The notes: a model not told the origin generated them from the letters alone. A stretch of 64,000 bases of DNA from CAIWHR01 sp963788185 (GCA_963788185.1 CAWBGE010000012.1:124001-188000), one strand, 5' to 3'; counted from the stretch's first letter, positions 1-9,691 are shown. Translations and numbers: made by a program.

Positions 1-915
1 CGCGTCGACCATGACCAGCACCAGGTCGGCGTGGGCGACCGCGCCCCAGGCGCGCTCGATGCCGAGCGTCTCGACCGGATCGTCGGTCGGCCGCAGCCCC
101 GCGGTGTCGATCACGGTCACGGGAACCCCGGCAAGCTCGACCTGCAAGCGCACGGTGTCGCGCGTGGTCCCGGCAAGTGGCGTGACGATGGCGACGTCCT
201 CGCCCGCGAGTTGATTGAGCAGGCTCGACTTGCCGACGTTCGGCTGCCCGACGATGACCATCGTGAGCCCGTCCCGAAGCAGGGCACCCTGGCGGGCGCG
301 GGAGTCGATGTCGGCGAGCGCCGTGCGTATCCGCGCAAGGCGCCCGGTGGCATCGGCGCGGCGCAGGAAATCGATGTCCTCTTCGGGAAAATCGAGCGTC
401 GCCTCGGTCAGCGTCCGCAGCTCCACCAGCGCGTCGACCTCGTGCCGGATCGCGCGCGAGAAATCGCCGGAGAGGCTGCGTGCCGCAGCGCGCGCGGCCG
501 TCGCCGTCGCAGCGTCGATGAGATCGGCCACGCCCTCGGCCTGCGCGAGGTCGAGCTTGCCATTAAGAAACGCGCGCTGCGTGAACTCCCCCGGCGCCGC
601 GAGTTCCGCGCCGAGTTCCACGCAACGCTGAAGCAGCAGGCGCATGACCGCCGGGCCGCCGTGGCCCTGCAATTCGAGCACGTGCTCGCCGGTGTACGAG
701 TGGGGGGCCGGGAAATGCAGCGCCAGCCCCTGGTCGAGTACGTCGCCATTGGCGGCGCGAAACGTCGCCAGCGTCGCCATCCGCGGTGCCAGCGGTCGGC
801 CGATCAGCGCTTCGACGAGCGCCGGCACGCCGTCGCCCGAAAGGCGCACCACGCCGATGCCACCCCGCCCGGGGGGCGTGGCGATGGCCACGATGGTGTC
901 GACTGGAGACCGCAT
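1..915 (-). CDS. mnmE: tRNA modification GTPase MnmE (3' end outside window)
   Basis: With MnmG, this GTPase installs the (carboxy)aminomethyl group on wobble uridine 34 of certain tRNAs in the cytoplasm. The reverse-strand reading starts MRSPVDTIVAIATPPGRGGI, which is the MnmE N-terminal folate-binding domain. The G domain follows, with GQPNVGKSS (G1), AGTTRD (G2) and DTAG (G3). About 305 of roughly 450 residues are present; the C-terminus, with the usual terminal cysteine motif, lies beyond base 1. It is the last gene of the reverse-strand rpmH-rnpA-yidD-yidC-mnmE block found next to dnaA in many proteobacteria. The start is the ATG at 913-915. Confidence 0.95.
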   Translation of the reverse strand, partial: MRSPVDTIVAIATPPGRGGIGVVRLSGDGVPALVEALIGRPLAPRMATLATFRAANGDVLDQGLALHFPAPHSYTGEHVLELQGHGGPAVMRLLLQRCVELGAELAAPGEFTQRAFLNGKLDLAQAEGVADLIDAATATAARAAARSLSGDFSRAIRHEVDALVELRTLTEATLDFPEEDIDFLRRADATGRLARIRTALADIDSRARQGALLRDGLTMVIVGQPNVGKSSLLNQLAGEDVAIVTPLAGTTRDTVRLQVELAGVPVTVIDTAGLRPTDDPVETLGIERAWGAVAHADLVLVMVDA

Positions 916-961
916 CGTAGGCTCCACGCCGGCGCGCGAACCGCCGCGCGCCGCCGAATCG

Positions 962-2683
962 TCAGCGGCGCTTGGCCGCGTTGGCGGCCGCTTCCTTCTC
1001 GAGCAGGTAATTCATGTGCCACTGCTGGAAGATCTGGATGCAGTTGTTGATCAGCCAGTACAGCACGAGTCCCGCCGGGAAGAACACGAACATCACCGAA
1101 AAGGCGATGGGCATGATCTGCATTATCTTCGCCTGCATGGGGTCCGAGATCGGCGTCGGCGACAGCTTGACCTGCAGATACGCGGTGATCGCGTAGATCA
1201 CCGGCAGCACGTAGAAGGGGTCGGGCGCGGACAGGTCCTGGATCCAGCCGATCCACGGCGCGTGCCGCAGCTCGACCGCGGACAGCAGCACCCAGTACAG
1301 CGCGATGAAGACGGGGATCTGCACCAGGATCGGCAGGCAGCCGCCGAGCGGGTTGATCTTCTCCTGCTTGTACATCTCCATCATCTTGACCTGCAGCTGC
1401 TGCTTGTCGTTCGCGTACTGCTCCTGCAACGCCTTGAGCTTGGGCGCGATGAATTTCATCTTCGCCATCGATCGGGCGCTGGCGTGATTCAACGGATAGA
1501 ACGCGCTCTTGATGATGATGGTCATCGCCACGATCGCCCAGCCCCAGTTACCGATCAGGCCGTACAACCACTTCAGCAGCCAGAACAGCGGCGCCGCGAT
1601 GACGGTGAAGATGCCGTAGTCGACGACGAGGTCCAGACCCTTGGCGAGCTTCGCCAGCTGATCCTGGTCCTGCGGTCCGACGTACAGCGGCACATCGACG
1701 CGGCCGGTCGCGCCGGGGGCGATCGAGGGCGCTGCAACGATCACGCCGGCGGCATAGAGCCCGCCCTCCTGCTTCTTGGCGTAGAACTCGCGCTTGATCT
1801 TCTTTTCGTCGGACGGCAACCACGCGGTGACGAAGTAGTGCTCGACCATGCCCACCCAGCCGTTGTCGGCATTCCTGGTGTACGGCAGCTTGCGCGCCGG
1901 ATCCGTCGCGAGCTTGTCGAGTTCGCCGAACTCGACCTTCTTGTACTTGTCGGTCTCGTTGTAGATGACGGGGCCGGTATAGGCCACCGGCGCGAACGAG
2001 CTCTGCAGGCCGAGCGCCTTGGTGTCGCGCGTCAACTGGAAGTACGCGTAGGGCGCGATCGGTTCCTTCGCGGCGTTGGTGATGTCGAAGGCGACATCGA
2101 TCACGTAGCTGCCGCGATGGAATGTGAGCGTCTGCACCACCGTGCTGCCATCCGGCGTCGTGGCCTGCAATTGCAGCTCGAGCTTGTCCTTTCCAGGCGC
2201 CAGCTCGCGCGGGCCCGGCAGCACCTGGAACAGCGTCCGGTGATTGGGCATGCCTTCGCCCAGCAGTCCCGCCTGTGCGATCAGCGTCCGGTCGACCGAC
2301 TTTTGCAGCGCAAAATAGGGCTTGGTCTCGTCGTTCTGGTCGTGGTGCTGGGTGAGCGCCACCTGGCTGATCACCCCGCCGAGGGTGTCGATCTCCGCCT
2401 GAAAGAGATCGGTGGTGATCGTGACTCGCTTGCCGGCCGCCGCCGCATCCGACGCGGGCACTCCCGCGGCGCCGGGTATCGCCGGCACGACGCCTGGTGC
2501 CGCCGGCGCGGCGGATGGCGCGGCCGGCAGATCCTGGCTTCCCGCCGCCGCCTTGCCGGGCGCAGGCGCGGGAGCCGATGCCGTTACCGGAGGCGGCGGA
2601 CGGTGCTCACGCTGCCACGCTTCCCAGAGAAACAGCGCCGAGAACGAGAAAACCACAAACAGGATCAGACGTTGCGTATCCAT
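962..2683 (-). CDS. yidC: Membrane protein insertase YidC
   Basis: YidC inserts and folds inner-membrane proteins, alone or with SecYEG. The 573-residue product has an N-terminal membrane anchor (MDTQRLILFVVFSFSALFLW), a proline/alanine-rich linker, and a large periplasmic beta-domain at about residues 60-350. The conserved five-helix core follows, with GWAIVAMTII, INPLGGCLPILVQIPVFIALYWVL and a basic tail (KEAAANAAKRR). The length is normal for Gram-negative YidC. It lies between yidD and mnmE on the same strand. Confidence 0.96.
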   Translation of the reverse strand: MDTQRLILFVVFSFSALFLWEAWQREHRPPPPVTASAPAPAPGKAAAGSQDLPAAPSAAPAAPGVVPAIPGAAGVPASDAAAAGKRVTITTDLFQAEIDTLGGVISQVALTQHHDQNDETKPYFALQKSVDRTLIAQAGLLGEGMPNHRTLFQVLPGPRELAPGKDKLELQLQATTPDGSTVVQTLTFHRGSYVIDVAFDITNAAKEPIAPYAYFQLTRDTKALGLQSSFAPVAYTGPVIYNETDKYKKVEFGELDKLATDPARKLPYTRNADNGWVGMVEHYFVTAWLPSDEKKIKREFYAKKQEGGLYAAGVIVAAPSIAPGATGRVDVPLYVGPQDQDQLAKLAKGLDLVVDYGIFTVIAAPLFWLLKWLYGLIGNWGWAIVAMTIIIKSAFYPLNHASARSMAKMKFIAPKLKALQEQYANDKQQLQVKMMEMYKQEKINPLGGCLPILVQIPVFIALYWVLLSAVELRHAPWIGWIQDLSAPDPFYVLPVIYAITAYLQVKLSPTPISDPMQAKIMQIMPIAFSVMFVFFPAGLVLYWLINNCIQIFQQWHMNYLLEKEAAANAAKRR

Positions 2684-2745
2684 GACAGCCTAGCGTAGCG
2701 ATGCCCGCCGTTACCGAGGGCACGGTTGGAGTGCGGAAGTGGACT

Positions 2746-2955
2746 TCAGGGTACCGGATCGTAACCGCCGGGGTGATACGGATGGCAGCGCGCAATCCGA
2801 CGCACTGCGAGCCAAGTTCCCCTAAGCGCGCCGTGCTTGCCGATGGCCTCCAGCGCGTAATCGGAACAACTGGGCGCGAACCGGCAATTGGAACCCATCA
2901 TCGGACGCAGGAAATACTGGTAGCCGCGTACCAGCGCCAGCAGCAGGGCTCTCAC
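2746..2955 (-). CDS. yidD: Membrane protein insertion efficiency factor YidD
   Basis: This 69-residue protein belongs to the YidD family, small membrane-associated proteins that assist YidC-dependent insertion. Diagnostic motifs are GYQYFLRPMMGSNCRFAPSC and CHPYHPGGYDPVP, with the conserved cysteines. It overlaps the 3' end of rnpA by four bases and is followed by yidC, the classical gene order. Confidence 0.95.
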   Translation of the reverse strand: MRALLLALVRGYQYFLRPMMGSNCRFAPSCSDYALEAIGKHGALRGTWLAVRRIARCHPYHPGGYDPVP

Positions 2956-3308
2956 GGCGACCTTCCGCCGCCCGACAGTCCGGCCAGCAGGCGCTGCGCA
3001 TCGGCGGCGACCAGACGGGCATCGGCGCGCGGGCAGGATCGCTTCAAGCGCAGGACGACATCGTAAGCGGCGACCGGGGGACGAGCAGCGCGCACTGCTT
3101 CACGCAGCACGCGGCGGATTCGGTTGCGGTCCACGGCCAAGGGCAGCACTTTCTTCGGGATCGCGTACCCGGCCCGACCCGTCGCCAGACGCGCCGGCAG
3201 GAACAGGAGCTGGAGGAACTCGCCGTCGCGGCGCCGACCCTCGGCGAACAATGCGTCGTAGGCGCCGACGCCGGTCAGCCGATAGCGACGCTCACCGGCC
3301 TGATCCAC
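2952..3308 (-). CDS. rnpA: Ribonuclease P protein component
   Basis: RnpA is the protein subunit of RNase P, which matures tRNA 5' ends together with the RNA subunit. The family RNR-type motif is visible as VDRNRIRRVLREAVR, preceded by RAGYAIPKKVLPLAV, and YRLTGVGAYDALF marks the N-terminal fold. I chose the GTG at 3306-3308, giving 118 residues, the usual length. An upstream non-ATG start is possible because the open frame continues through rpmH without a stop. It sits just after rpmH and overlaps yidD by four bases. Confidence 0.9.
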   Translation of the reverse strand: MDQAGERRYRLTGVGAYDALFAEGRRRDGEFLQLLFLPARLATGRAGYAIPKKVLPLAVDRNRIRRVLREAVRAARPPVAAYDVVLRLKRSCPRADARLVAADAQRLLAGLSGGGRSP

Positions 3309-3331
3309 CGCCGCCGCCGCGAAGCGCGTGC

Positions 3332-3466
3332 TCAGGGAGCGAGGCGGGCACGGCCCTTGGCGCGCCGCGCCGAGAGCACTTTGCGACCACCGACGCTTTT
3401 CATGCGCGCGCGGAATCCATGCGTGCGCTTGCGCTTGACGACTGACGGTTGGTAGGTGCGTTTCAT
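3332..3466 (-). CDS. rpmH: Large ribosomal subunit protein bL34
   Basis: This 44-residue basic ribosomal protein starts MKRTYQPSVVKRKRTHGFRA, the universal bL34 signature, and ends GRARLAP. The ATG at 3464-3466 is preferred over an upstream in-frame start because it fits the family N-terminus exactly. It is the first gene of the reverse-strand block that diverges from dnaA. Confidence 0.97.
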   Translation of the reverse strand: MKRTYQPSVVKRKRTHGFRARMKSVGGRKVLSARRAKGRARLAP

Positions 3467-3731
3467 GATGGACTGCCCTGAGTGAAAAAGCCTTACATTT
3501 AAACGCGTTAAGTGGTCCGCTGTCAACGAAAATGCGTTCCGCGGGTTCGGGTTCGGCGATGCCGGGCGACGCTGCGGCCGCCGCCGGCGGCGGCCATCCG
3601 GAAACCCCGCGTCGCGTCCGCAGCGCGTCCAGCCTGTGGATAACTTTGGCCGGACTCGCTACAATGGCAGGCTGCGGGGAGGCAGGGTCTTGAGTCTCGC
3701 TTCCCGGCCCACCCTTCGGAAGTCCAGCCCT
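3467..3731. promoter_or_regulatory. rpmH-dnaA divergent spacer with a DnaA box
   Basis: This 265-base spacer separates rpmH (reverse) from dnaA (forward) and should hold both promoters. It contains a perfect DnaA box on the minus strand (TGTGGATAA at 3635-3643), suitable for dnaA autoregulation or as part of a split origin. An AT-richer patch (catttaaacgcgttaag) lies around 3497-3513 next to rpmH. No gene is apparent. Confidence 0.6.
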
Positions 3732-5114
3732 GTGCCCGCGTTCCCGCTCTTTTGGCAGCGTTGCCTCGACGCCTTTCGCGACGAGTTGACCCCGCAACAG
3801 TTCAACACCTGGATCCGCCCGCTCGGCATCGAGGCGCTGGACGACGGCTTTCGGGTGCTGGCGCCCAACCGCTTCGTGCTGCAATGGGTCAAGGACCGCT
3901 TCGCCGACCGGATCGCCGAAGTAGCCGAGGACACCGAAGGCCGCCGCGTCGCGATCACGCTGTCCGTTGCGGCATCGCTCCCCCGCCCGGCAGTCGCGCA
4001 GGACCCCACCCCGCGACAACCGGACAAGAGCGCTGCGGCCGAAGTGCCCCCCGCGCTGTTCGCGCCGCCGACACCCGCCGCGGCGCGCAGAACCGAGGCG
4101 ACCAGCCTCAACCCGGGCTTCACGTTCTCGAATTTCGTCTCCGGCAAGGCCAACCAGCTCGCCCGCGCTGCCGCCATGCAGGTCGCCGAGCGCCCCACCT
4201 CGTACAACCCGCTGTTCGTTTATGGGGGTTCCGGGCTGGGCAAGACGCACCTGATCCAAGCCATCGGCAACGACATCCTCGCCCGCGATCCTTCGGCCAA
4301 GATTCGTTATGTGCACGCCGAAGCCTACATTTCGGACGTTGTCCGCGCCTATCAGCACAAGGCCTTCGACGATTTCAAGCGCTATTACCGCTCGCTCGAT
4401 CTCCTGCTCATCGACGACATCCAGTTCTTCAATGGAAAGAGTCGGACCCAGGAAGAGTTCTTCTATCTTTTCAATACCTTGGTTGAAGGACACAAGCAGG
4501 TGGTCATCACCTGCGATACCTACCCCAAGGAAATGCTCGGCATCGAGGAACGCCTCATTTCACGCTTCGGCTGGGGCCTCACCGTGGCGCTGGAACCGCC
4601 GGAACTCGAAATGCGGGTCGCGATCCTGCTCGCCAAGGCAACCGCCACGGGGCTCAGACTCGACGAGCAGGTCGCTTTTCTGCTGGCCAAACACGTGCGT
4701 TCCAACGTGCGCGAACTCGAAGGCGCGCTGAAGCGCGTCATCGCCTATTCGTCGTTCCACGGGCACGACATCACGCTGACCGTGGCGAAGGAAGCCCTGC
4801 GCGATCTGATCGCCGTCCAGAACCGCCAGGTCTCGGTCGACAACATCCAGAAGACGGTCGCCGATTACTACAAGATCCGCATTTCCGACATGCATTCGAA
4901 GAAGCGATCGCGTGCGATCGCCCGCCCCCGGCAGGTGGCGATGGCGCTGGCCAAGGAATTGACGCAACTGTCGCTGCCGGAAATCGGCAACAACTTCGGC
5001 GGGCGCGACCACACGACCGTCCTCCACGCCTGCCGGCAGGTGGCAAAACTGCGGGAAACGGTGCCGCAACTCAATCACGACGTCAATTTTCTGCTGCAGG
5101 TGCTGCGCAGTTGA
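3732..5114 (+). CDS. dnaA: Chromosomal replication initiator protein DnaA
   Basis: DnaA binds 9-bp boxes at oriC and melts the origin. The N-terminal domain starts (V)PAFPLFWQRCLDAFRDELT. The AAA+ core has Walker A GGSGLGKTHL, Walker B LLLIDDIQFF and SNVRELEGAL. The C-terminal domain IV carries the box-binding signature GNNFGGRDHTTVLHACRQV. I selected the GTG at 3732-3734, giving 460 residues, because the frame upstream encodes nothing like a DnaA N-terminus. A longer start would overlap the DnaA box at 3635. Confidence 0.96.
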   Translation: MPAFPLFWQRCLDAFRDELTPQQFNTWIRPLGIEALDDGFRVLAPNRFVLQWVKDRFADRIAEVAEDTEGRRVAITLSVAASLPRPAVAQDPTPRQPDKSAAAEVPPALFAPPTPAAARRTEATSLNPGFTFSNFVSGKANQLARAAAMQVAERPTSYNPLFVYGGSGLGKTHLIQAIGNDILARDPSAKIRYVHAEAYISDVVRAYQHKAFDDFKRYYRSLDLLLIDDIQFFNGKSRTQEEFFYLFNTLVEGHKQVVITCDTYPKEMLGIEERLISRFGWGLTVALEPPELEMRVAILLAKATATGLRLDEQVAFLLAKHVRSNVRELEGALKRVIAYSSFHGHDITLTVAKEALRDLIAVQNRQVSVDNIQKTVADYYKIRISDMHSKKRSRAIARPRQVAMALAKELTQLSLPEIGNNFGGRDHTTVLHACRQVAKLRETVPQLNHDVNFLLQVLRS

Positions 5115-5144
5115 AGCCTGCGCCGGAGAGCCTTCTGCGACGTC

Positions 5145-5183
5145 GCCCGCAACACCTTATTCCCCCCGGTGCGGGCCTTTTTT
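5145..5183 (+). terminator. Rho-independent terminator after dnaA
   Basis: A GC-rich stem (GCCCGC-aa-CACC pairing with GGTG-CGGGC, loop TTATTCCCCCC) is followed by a run of six T at 5178-5183. It lies about 30 bases after the dnaA stop and probably separates dnaA transcription from dnaN. Confidence 0.65.
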
Positions 5184-5389
5184 CCGCTACAAGACCGCGG
5201 GTTTCGCGTCTATAATTTGTGGATTACTCGGTCTTTGCCGCCAATCGCCAAAATGCCCCCAATCGGTCCACTGCGGCAACCGTGGTTATCCACAACGACG
5301 AAATGTTCCCAACCCGCTGATCGGGCGCCTGTTTCCGGAACCATACCGGAATCAGGCCGACTCCTATTAGCTGTTAATTGGTTTATATA
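5184..5389. other. Probable oriC segment, dnaA-dnaN spacer
   Basis: The spacer contains a perfect DnaA box on the plus strand (TTATCCACA, 5286-5294) and a one-mismatch box on the minus strand (TGTGGATTA, 5219-5227). An AT-rich stretch before dnaN (ctgttaattggtttatataa, 5371-5390) could be an unwinding element or the dnaN promoter. Together with the box upstream of dnaA this fits a proteobacterial oriC near dnaA, but few boxes are visible and the exact origin is not proven. Confidence 0.55.
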
Positions 5390-6493
5390 ATGCAACTCAA
5401 GCAAATCGCCCGTGATGCGTTGTTGAAACCGTTACAAGCGGTATCGGGGATCGTCGAGCGACGCCATACGCTGCCAATTCTGGCCAACGTCCTGCTCGAA
5501 CACCGCGACGAAAAACTGTTCGTCACCGCGACCGATCTCGAGATGCAGATCACCGCGCATGCCGAATTGCCGGGACGCGACGAGCAGGCGGTGACCGTCG
5601 CCGCGCGAAAGTTGCAGGATCTCCTGCGCGCCCTTCCCGATGACGCGACGCTCAACGTCGAGGCCAGCAACAACAAGATGACGGTACGGGCGGGCCGCTC
5701 GCGCTTCAACCTCCAGGCGCTGCCGGCGGCCGACTATCCGCGCATCGGCGTCGGCCAGGATCAGGTCCAGTCACTGTCGCTGCCGCAACGCGATCTGCGC
5801 TCGCTCATCAAGGCGGCCGAGTTCGCCATGGCGCAGCAGGACATTCGCTATTACCTCAACGGCATGCTGCTGGTCATCGATCAAGGCACGCTGCAGGCGG
5901 TCGCCACCGACGGGCACCGACTGTCGTGGGCGAGTCTCGCCGTGGAAGGCGCATTCGAGCGCCGCGAGGTCATCCTCCCGCGCAAGACGGTGCTCGAACT
6001 GGGCAAACTGCTCGCCGACGTCGACCCGCCGGTGCGCATCGAACTCCTCTCGAACCAGGTCCGCTTCGCGTTCGGAAACGTGGAACTGGTGAGCAAGGTG
6101 GTCGACGGCAAGTTTCCCGATTACAACCGGGTCATCCCCACCGGACACACCAAGGCGATCGAACTCGAGCGCGTCGTGTTCCTGGCGGCTCTCCAGCGCG
6201 CCGCGATCCTGTCCAACGAGAAATTCCGGGGCGTCCGCCTGGTGCTTGGTCCGGGGCAACTGAAGATCATCTGCACCAACAGCGAGCAGGAAGAGGCCGA
6301 GGAAGAACTCGAGGTCGATTACAAGGGCGATGCGCTGGACATCGGGTTCAACATCACCTACCTGCTCGACGTGCTGCAGAACCAGACCATGGAGCGCGTG
6401 CAACTGGCGTTCGGCGACGCCAACTCCAGCGCGCTGATCACCATCCCCGAGCGCAGCGATTACAAATACGTCGTGATGCCGATGCGCATCTGA
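5390..6493 (+). CDS. dnaN: DNA polymerase III beta sliding clamp
   Basis: DnaN is the ring-shaped processivity clamp of the replicative polymerase. The 367-residue product starts MQLKQIARDALLKPLQAVSG with RRHTLPILANVLLE just after, typical of the family. It ends with YKYVVMPMRI, the C-terminal tail that meets the clamp loader and polymerase. The ATG at 5390 is preferred to an upstream in-frame start because of this alignment. It lies between dnaA and gyrB. Confidence 0.97.
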   Translation: MQLKQIARDALLKPLQAVSGIVERRHTLPILANVLLEHRDEKLFVTATDLEMQITAHAELPGRDEQAVTVAARKLQDLLRALPDDATLNVEASNNKMTVRAGRSRFNLQALPAADYPRIGVGQDQVQSLSLPQRDLRSLIKAAEFAMAQQDIRYYLNGMLLVIDQGTLQAVATDGHRLSWASLAVEGAFERREVILPRKTVLELGKLLADVDPPVRIELLSNQVRFAFGNVELVSKVVDGKFPDYNRVIPTGHTKAIELERVVFLAALQRAAILSNEKFRGVRLVLGPGQLKIICTNSEQEEAEEELEVDYKGDALDIGFNITYLLDVLQNQTMERVQLAFGDANSSALITIPERSDYKYVVMPMRI

Positions 6494-6591
6494 CGCGCAA
6501 CGATTCACCAAGGTGCAGAGCCGCTGCGGCGCCGACGAGAGAGTCGGCGCCGGCGCTTTGAGCCACCGGAAAACGCACACCGAAAGCCGCA

Positions 6592-9039
6592 ATGATTCCA
6601 GCCGATAGCAAACCGTCGACCAGCAGCGAAGACTACGATTCGTCGAGCATCAAGGTGTTGAAAGGCCTCGAGGCCGTGCGCAAGCGTCCCGGCATGTACA
6701 TCGGCGACACGTCCGATGGCACCGGCCTGCACCACATGGTTTTCGAGGTGCTCGACAATGCCATCGACGAAGCGCTGGCTGGCTGGTGCGACGACATCAA
6801 GGTGGTCATCCACGCCGACAATTCCGTCTCCATCGTCGACAACGGCCGCGGCATCCCGACCGACATCAAGGACGACGACGAGTTCAAGCGCTCGGCGGCC
6901 GAGATCGTGATGACCGAACTGCACGCCGGCGGCAAGTTCGACAACAACAGCTACAAGGTCTCCGGCGGGCTGCACGGCGTCGGCGTGTCGGTGGTCAACG
7001 CCCTTTCCGACTGGCTCAAGCTGCGCATCTGGCGCAACGGACACATGCACCAGATGGAATTCCGCCACGGTGCAGCCGTAGCGCCGCTCGTCGTCGCGGG
7101 CGACACCGATCGCCGCGGCACCGAAGTGCATTTCATGGCTGCCGTCGGGACCTTCGGCCGCGTCGAGTACCACTACGAGATTCTCGCCAAGCGCATCCGC
7201 GAACTGTCGTTCCTCAACAACGGCGTCAAGATCGAACTCGTCGACCAGCGCGACGGCAAGAGCGAGAACTTCGCCTATTCGGGCGGCGTGCGCGGCTTCG
7301 TCGAGTACATGAACCGCAGCAAGAGCGTGCTGCACCCGAAGATCTTCTACGCCATCGGCGAAAAGGACGGCATGACGATCGAGGTGTCGATGCAGTGGAA
7401 CGACTCCTATGCCGAGAGCGTCCAGTGCTTCACCAACAACATACCGCAGCGCGATGGCGGAACGCACCTCACCGGACTGCGTCAGGCGATGACGCGCACA
7501 CTCAACAACTACATCGAGAAGGAAGAGATCGCCAAAAAGGCGAAGGTCGAGACTTCCGGCGACGACATGCGCGAGGGCCTGACCTGCGTGCTGTCGGTGA
7601 AGGTGCCGGAGCCCAAGTTCTCGTCGCAGACCAAGGACAAGCTGGTGTCGTCGGAAGTGATGCCGATCGTGCAGGAGGTCGTCGCAGCCAAGCTCGCCGA
7701 TTTCCTGCTCGAGAATCCCGCCGATGCCAAGATCATCTGCAGCAAGATCGTCGATGCCGCACGGGCGCGCGAGGCCGCGCGCAAGGCGCGCGAGCTCACC
7801 CGGCGCAAGGGCGTGCTCGATGGCATGGGCCTGCCGGGGAAGCTTGCCGATTGCCAGGAGCGCGATCCGGCGCTGTGCGAGATCTACCTGGTCGAGGGAG
7901 ACTCCGCCGGAGGTTCGGCCAAGCAGGGTCGCGACCGAAAGTTCCAGGCGATCCTCCCGTTGCGCGGCAAGATTCTCAACGTCGAGCGCGCGCGCTTCGA
8001 CAAGCTCGTCTCGTCGCAGGAACTCGTCACCCTGATCACGGCGCTGGGGACGGGATTCGGACGCTCGACCGGCGGCAAGGAAGAAAAGGACGAATACAAC
8101 GCCGACAAACTGCGTTATCACCGCATCATCATCATGACCGACGCGGATGTCGACGGGTCGCACATTCGCACGCTGCTGCTCACGTTCTTCTATCGCCAGA
8201 TGCCCGAACTGGTCGAGCGCGGTCACATCTATATCGCGCAGCCGCCGCTGTACAAGGTGAAGCAGGGCAAGCAGGAAACCTATCTGAAGGACGACCACGA
8301 GTTGAAGCAGCATCTGCTGAAGGTCGCCCTGAACGGCGCCGAACTGTTCCCCGGGGCCGGTGCGCCGCCGCTGTCGGTGGAAACGCTGGGCACGGTGGCG
8401 CGCGAGTACCTGCTGGCCGAGGCCGTCATCGAACGCCTCGCGCGCCTGATCGAACCGGCGGCGCTGCACGCGATGTTGACCGGCGTCGCGATCGATCTCT
8501 CGACCGAGGAATCGGCCGCGGCGAGCGCGCAGGCGCTGCAGGCGGCCATCGCCGACGAAGCCATTCGCGTCGAGCCGCGATACGATGCCGCCGCGGAGAC
8601 GCGGCGTCTGGCCATCATTCGCATCCAGCATGGAACGCCGCACGTCACGGGCATCGACGGCGATTTCCTCGCCAGTGGCGACTTCGCGCAGATCACGGCC
8701 GCGGGCGCGGTGTTGCAGGGACTAATGAACGCCGGCGCGGTGGTTCGGCGCGGAGAGCGGCAGCTCGCCGTCAGTACGTTCCGGATGGCACTCGAGTGGC
8801 TGCTCGCCGAGGCGCGGAACGCGGTGTCGCTGCAGCGCTACAAGGGCCTGGGCGAAATGAACCCCGGGCAGTTGTGGGAGACGACGATGGATCCCAGCGT
8901 ACGACGCCTGCTCCGGGTGCAGATCGAGGACGCGATCACGTCGGAAGAAATCTTCTCGACGCTGATGGGCGAGGATGTCGAGCCGCGCCGCGCGTTCATC
9001 GAAAGCAATGCGCTGGGCGTGAGGAATCTCGACGTCTGA
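6592..9039 (+). CDS. gyrB: DNA gyrase subunit B
   Basis: GyrB is the ATPase subunit of gyrase, which introduces negative supercoils. Residues about 15-230 form the GHKL ATPase, with EVLDNAIDEAL and DNGRGIPTDI. The TOPRIM part shows EGDSAGGSAKQGRDRKFQA and DADVDGSHIRTLL. The tail has YKGLGEMNPGQLWETTMDP. The length of 815 residues includes the proteobacterial insertion in the C-terminal half. The dnaN-gyrB gap is 98 bases and no recF lies between them. Confidence 0.97.
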   Translation: MIPADSKPSTSSEDYDSSSIKVLKGLEAVRKRPGMYIGDTSDGTGLHHMVFEVLDNAIDEALAGWCDDIKVVIHADNSVSIVDNGRGIPTDIKDDDEFKRSAAEIVMTELHAGGKFDNNSYKVSGGLHGVGVSVVNALSDWLKLRIWRNGHMHQMEFRHGAAVAPLVVAGDTDRRGTEVHFMAAVGTFGRVEYHYEILAKRIRELSFLNNGVKIELVDQRDGKSENFAYSGGVRGFVEYMNRSKSVLHPKIFYAIGEKDGMTIEVSMQWNDSYAESVQCFTNNIPQRDGGTHLTGLRQAMTRTLNNYIEKEEIAKKAKVETSGDDMREGLTCVLSVKVPEPKFSSQTKDKLVSSEVMPIVQEVVAAKLADFLLENPADAKIICSKIVDAARAREAARKARELTRRKGVLDGMGLPGKLADCQERDPALCEIYLVEGDSAGGSAKQGRDRKFQAILPLRGKILNVERARFDKLVSSQELVTLITALGTGFGRSTGGKEEKDEYNADKLRYHRIIIMTDADVDGSHIRTLLLTFFYRQMPELVERGHIYIAQPPLYKVKQGKQETYLKDDHELKQHLLKVALNGAELFPGAGAPPLSVETLGTVAREYLLAEAVIERLARLIEPAALHAMLTGVAIDLSTEESAAASAQALQAAIADEAIRVEPRYDAAAETRRLAIIRIQHGTPHVTGIDGDFLASGDFAQITAAGAVLQGLMNAGAVVRRGERQLAVSTFRMALEWLLAEARNAVSLQRYKGLGEMNPGQLWETTMDPSVRRLLRVQIEDAITSEEIFSTLMGEDVEPRRAFIESNALGVRNLDV

Positions 9040-9079
9040 CTGGCGCGCGTTGTTATCGGGAAGATGGTGCCGCCGCTGC

Positions 9080-9691
9080 CTATTTGATGAAGCGGACCTG
9101 TTCATGGATCCGGTCGACGATGGCACCCTTTTTCGCGTTGAACTTGTCCTTGTTCCGCTCGATCAGGTTGTTGCCTTTGGTGTCGATCGAGATGATCAGC
9201 GGTCCGAATTCCCTGACGCGGTTCACCCACAGCGTCTCCGGCATGCCCAGGTCCTGCCATTCGGCGTTTTCGATCTCTTCGACCTGCGTCGCAGCCAGCA
9301 CCGCGCAGCCACCGGGGAAGATGGCGTGAACGGCCTTGAATTCCTTGCAGCCGGCCTCGGTCTCCGGCCCCATACCGCCCTTGCCGACGATCAGCTTGAC
9401 GCCGGTCTCCTTGATGAATGCCCGCTCGAATTTCTCCATCCGCATGCTGGTGGTCGGGCCGATCGACACCATCTCGAACTTGCCATCGGCCTTCTTGCGC
9501 ACGATCGGGCCGGCGTGGAAGATCGCGCCGCCCTTGATGTCCACCGGAAGCTCCCGCTTCAGTTCGATCAGCCGGCGATGGGCAACATCGCGGCAGGTCA
9601 CGATGTGACCGGTCAGGTAGACCACGTCGCCGACCTTCAGGTCCGCGAGGTCTTCGTCCTTGATGGGGGTGGTGAGGATTCTCTTGTTCAC
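9080..9691 (-). CDS. ttdB: L(+)-tartrate dehydratase / class I fumarase, beta subunit
   Basis: This is the C-terminal (beta) half of a class I [4Fe-4S] hydro-lyase that dehydrates L-tartrate to oxaloacetate or interconverts fumarate and malate. Seen motifs are GDVVYLTGHIVTCRDVAHRR, IGPTTSMRME and KGGMGPET, typical of the fumarase C-terminal domain. Its ATG overlaps the stop of the alpha gene (ATGA), implying coupled translation. The neighbouring divergent LysR gene resembles the arrangement of tartrate operons, so I favour tartrate dehydratase, but a fumarase role cannot be excluded. Confidence 0.85.
   Translation of the reverse strand: MNKRILTTPIKDEDLADLKVGDVVYLTGHIVTCRDVAHRRLIELKRELPVDIKGGAIFHAGPIVRKKADGKFEMVSIGPTTSMRMEKFERAFIKETGVKLIVGKGGMGPETEAGCKEFKAVHAIFPGGCAVLAATQVEEIENAEWQDLGMPETLWVNRVREFGPLIISIDTKGNNLIERNKDKFNAKKGAIVDRIHEQVRFIK

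Noticed and set aside
6786..9329. Long forward open frame overlapping gyrB in another frame
   Set aside because: Its sequence is low-complexity arginine-rich and overlaps gyrB, which has all expected motifs.
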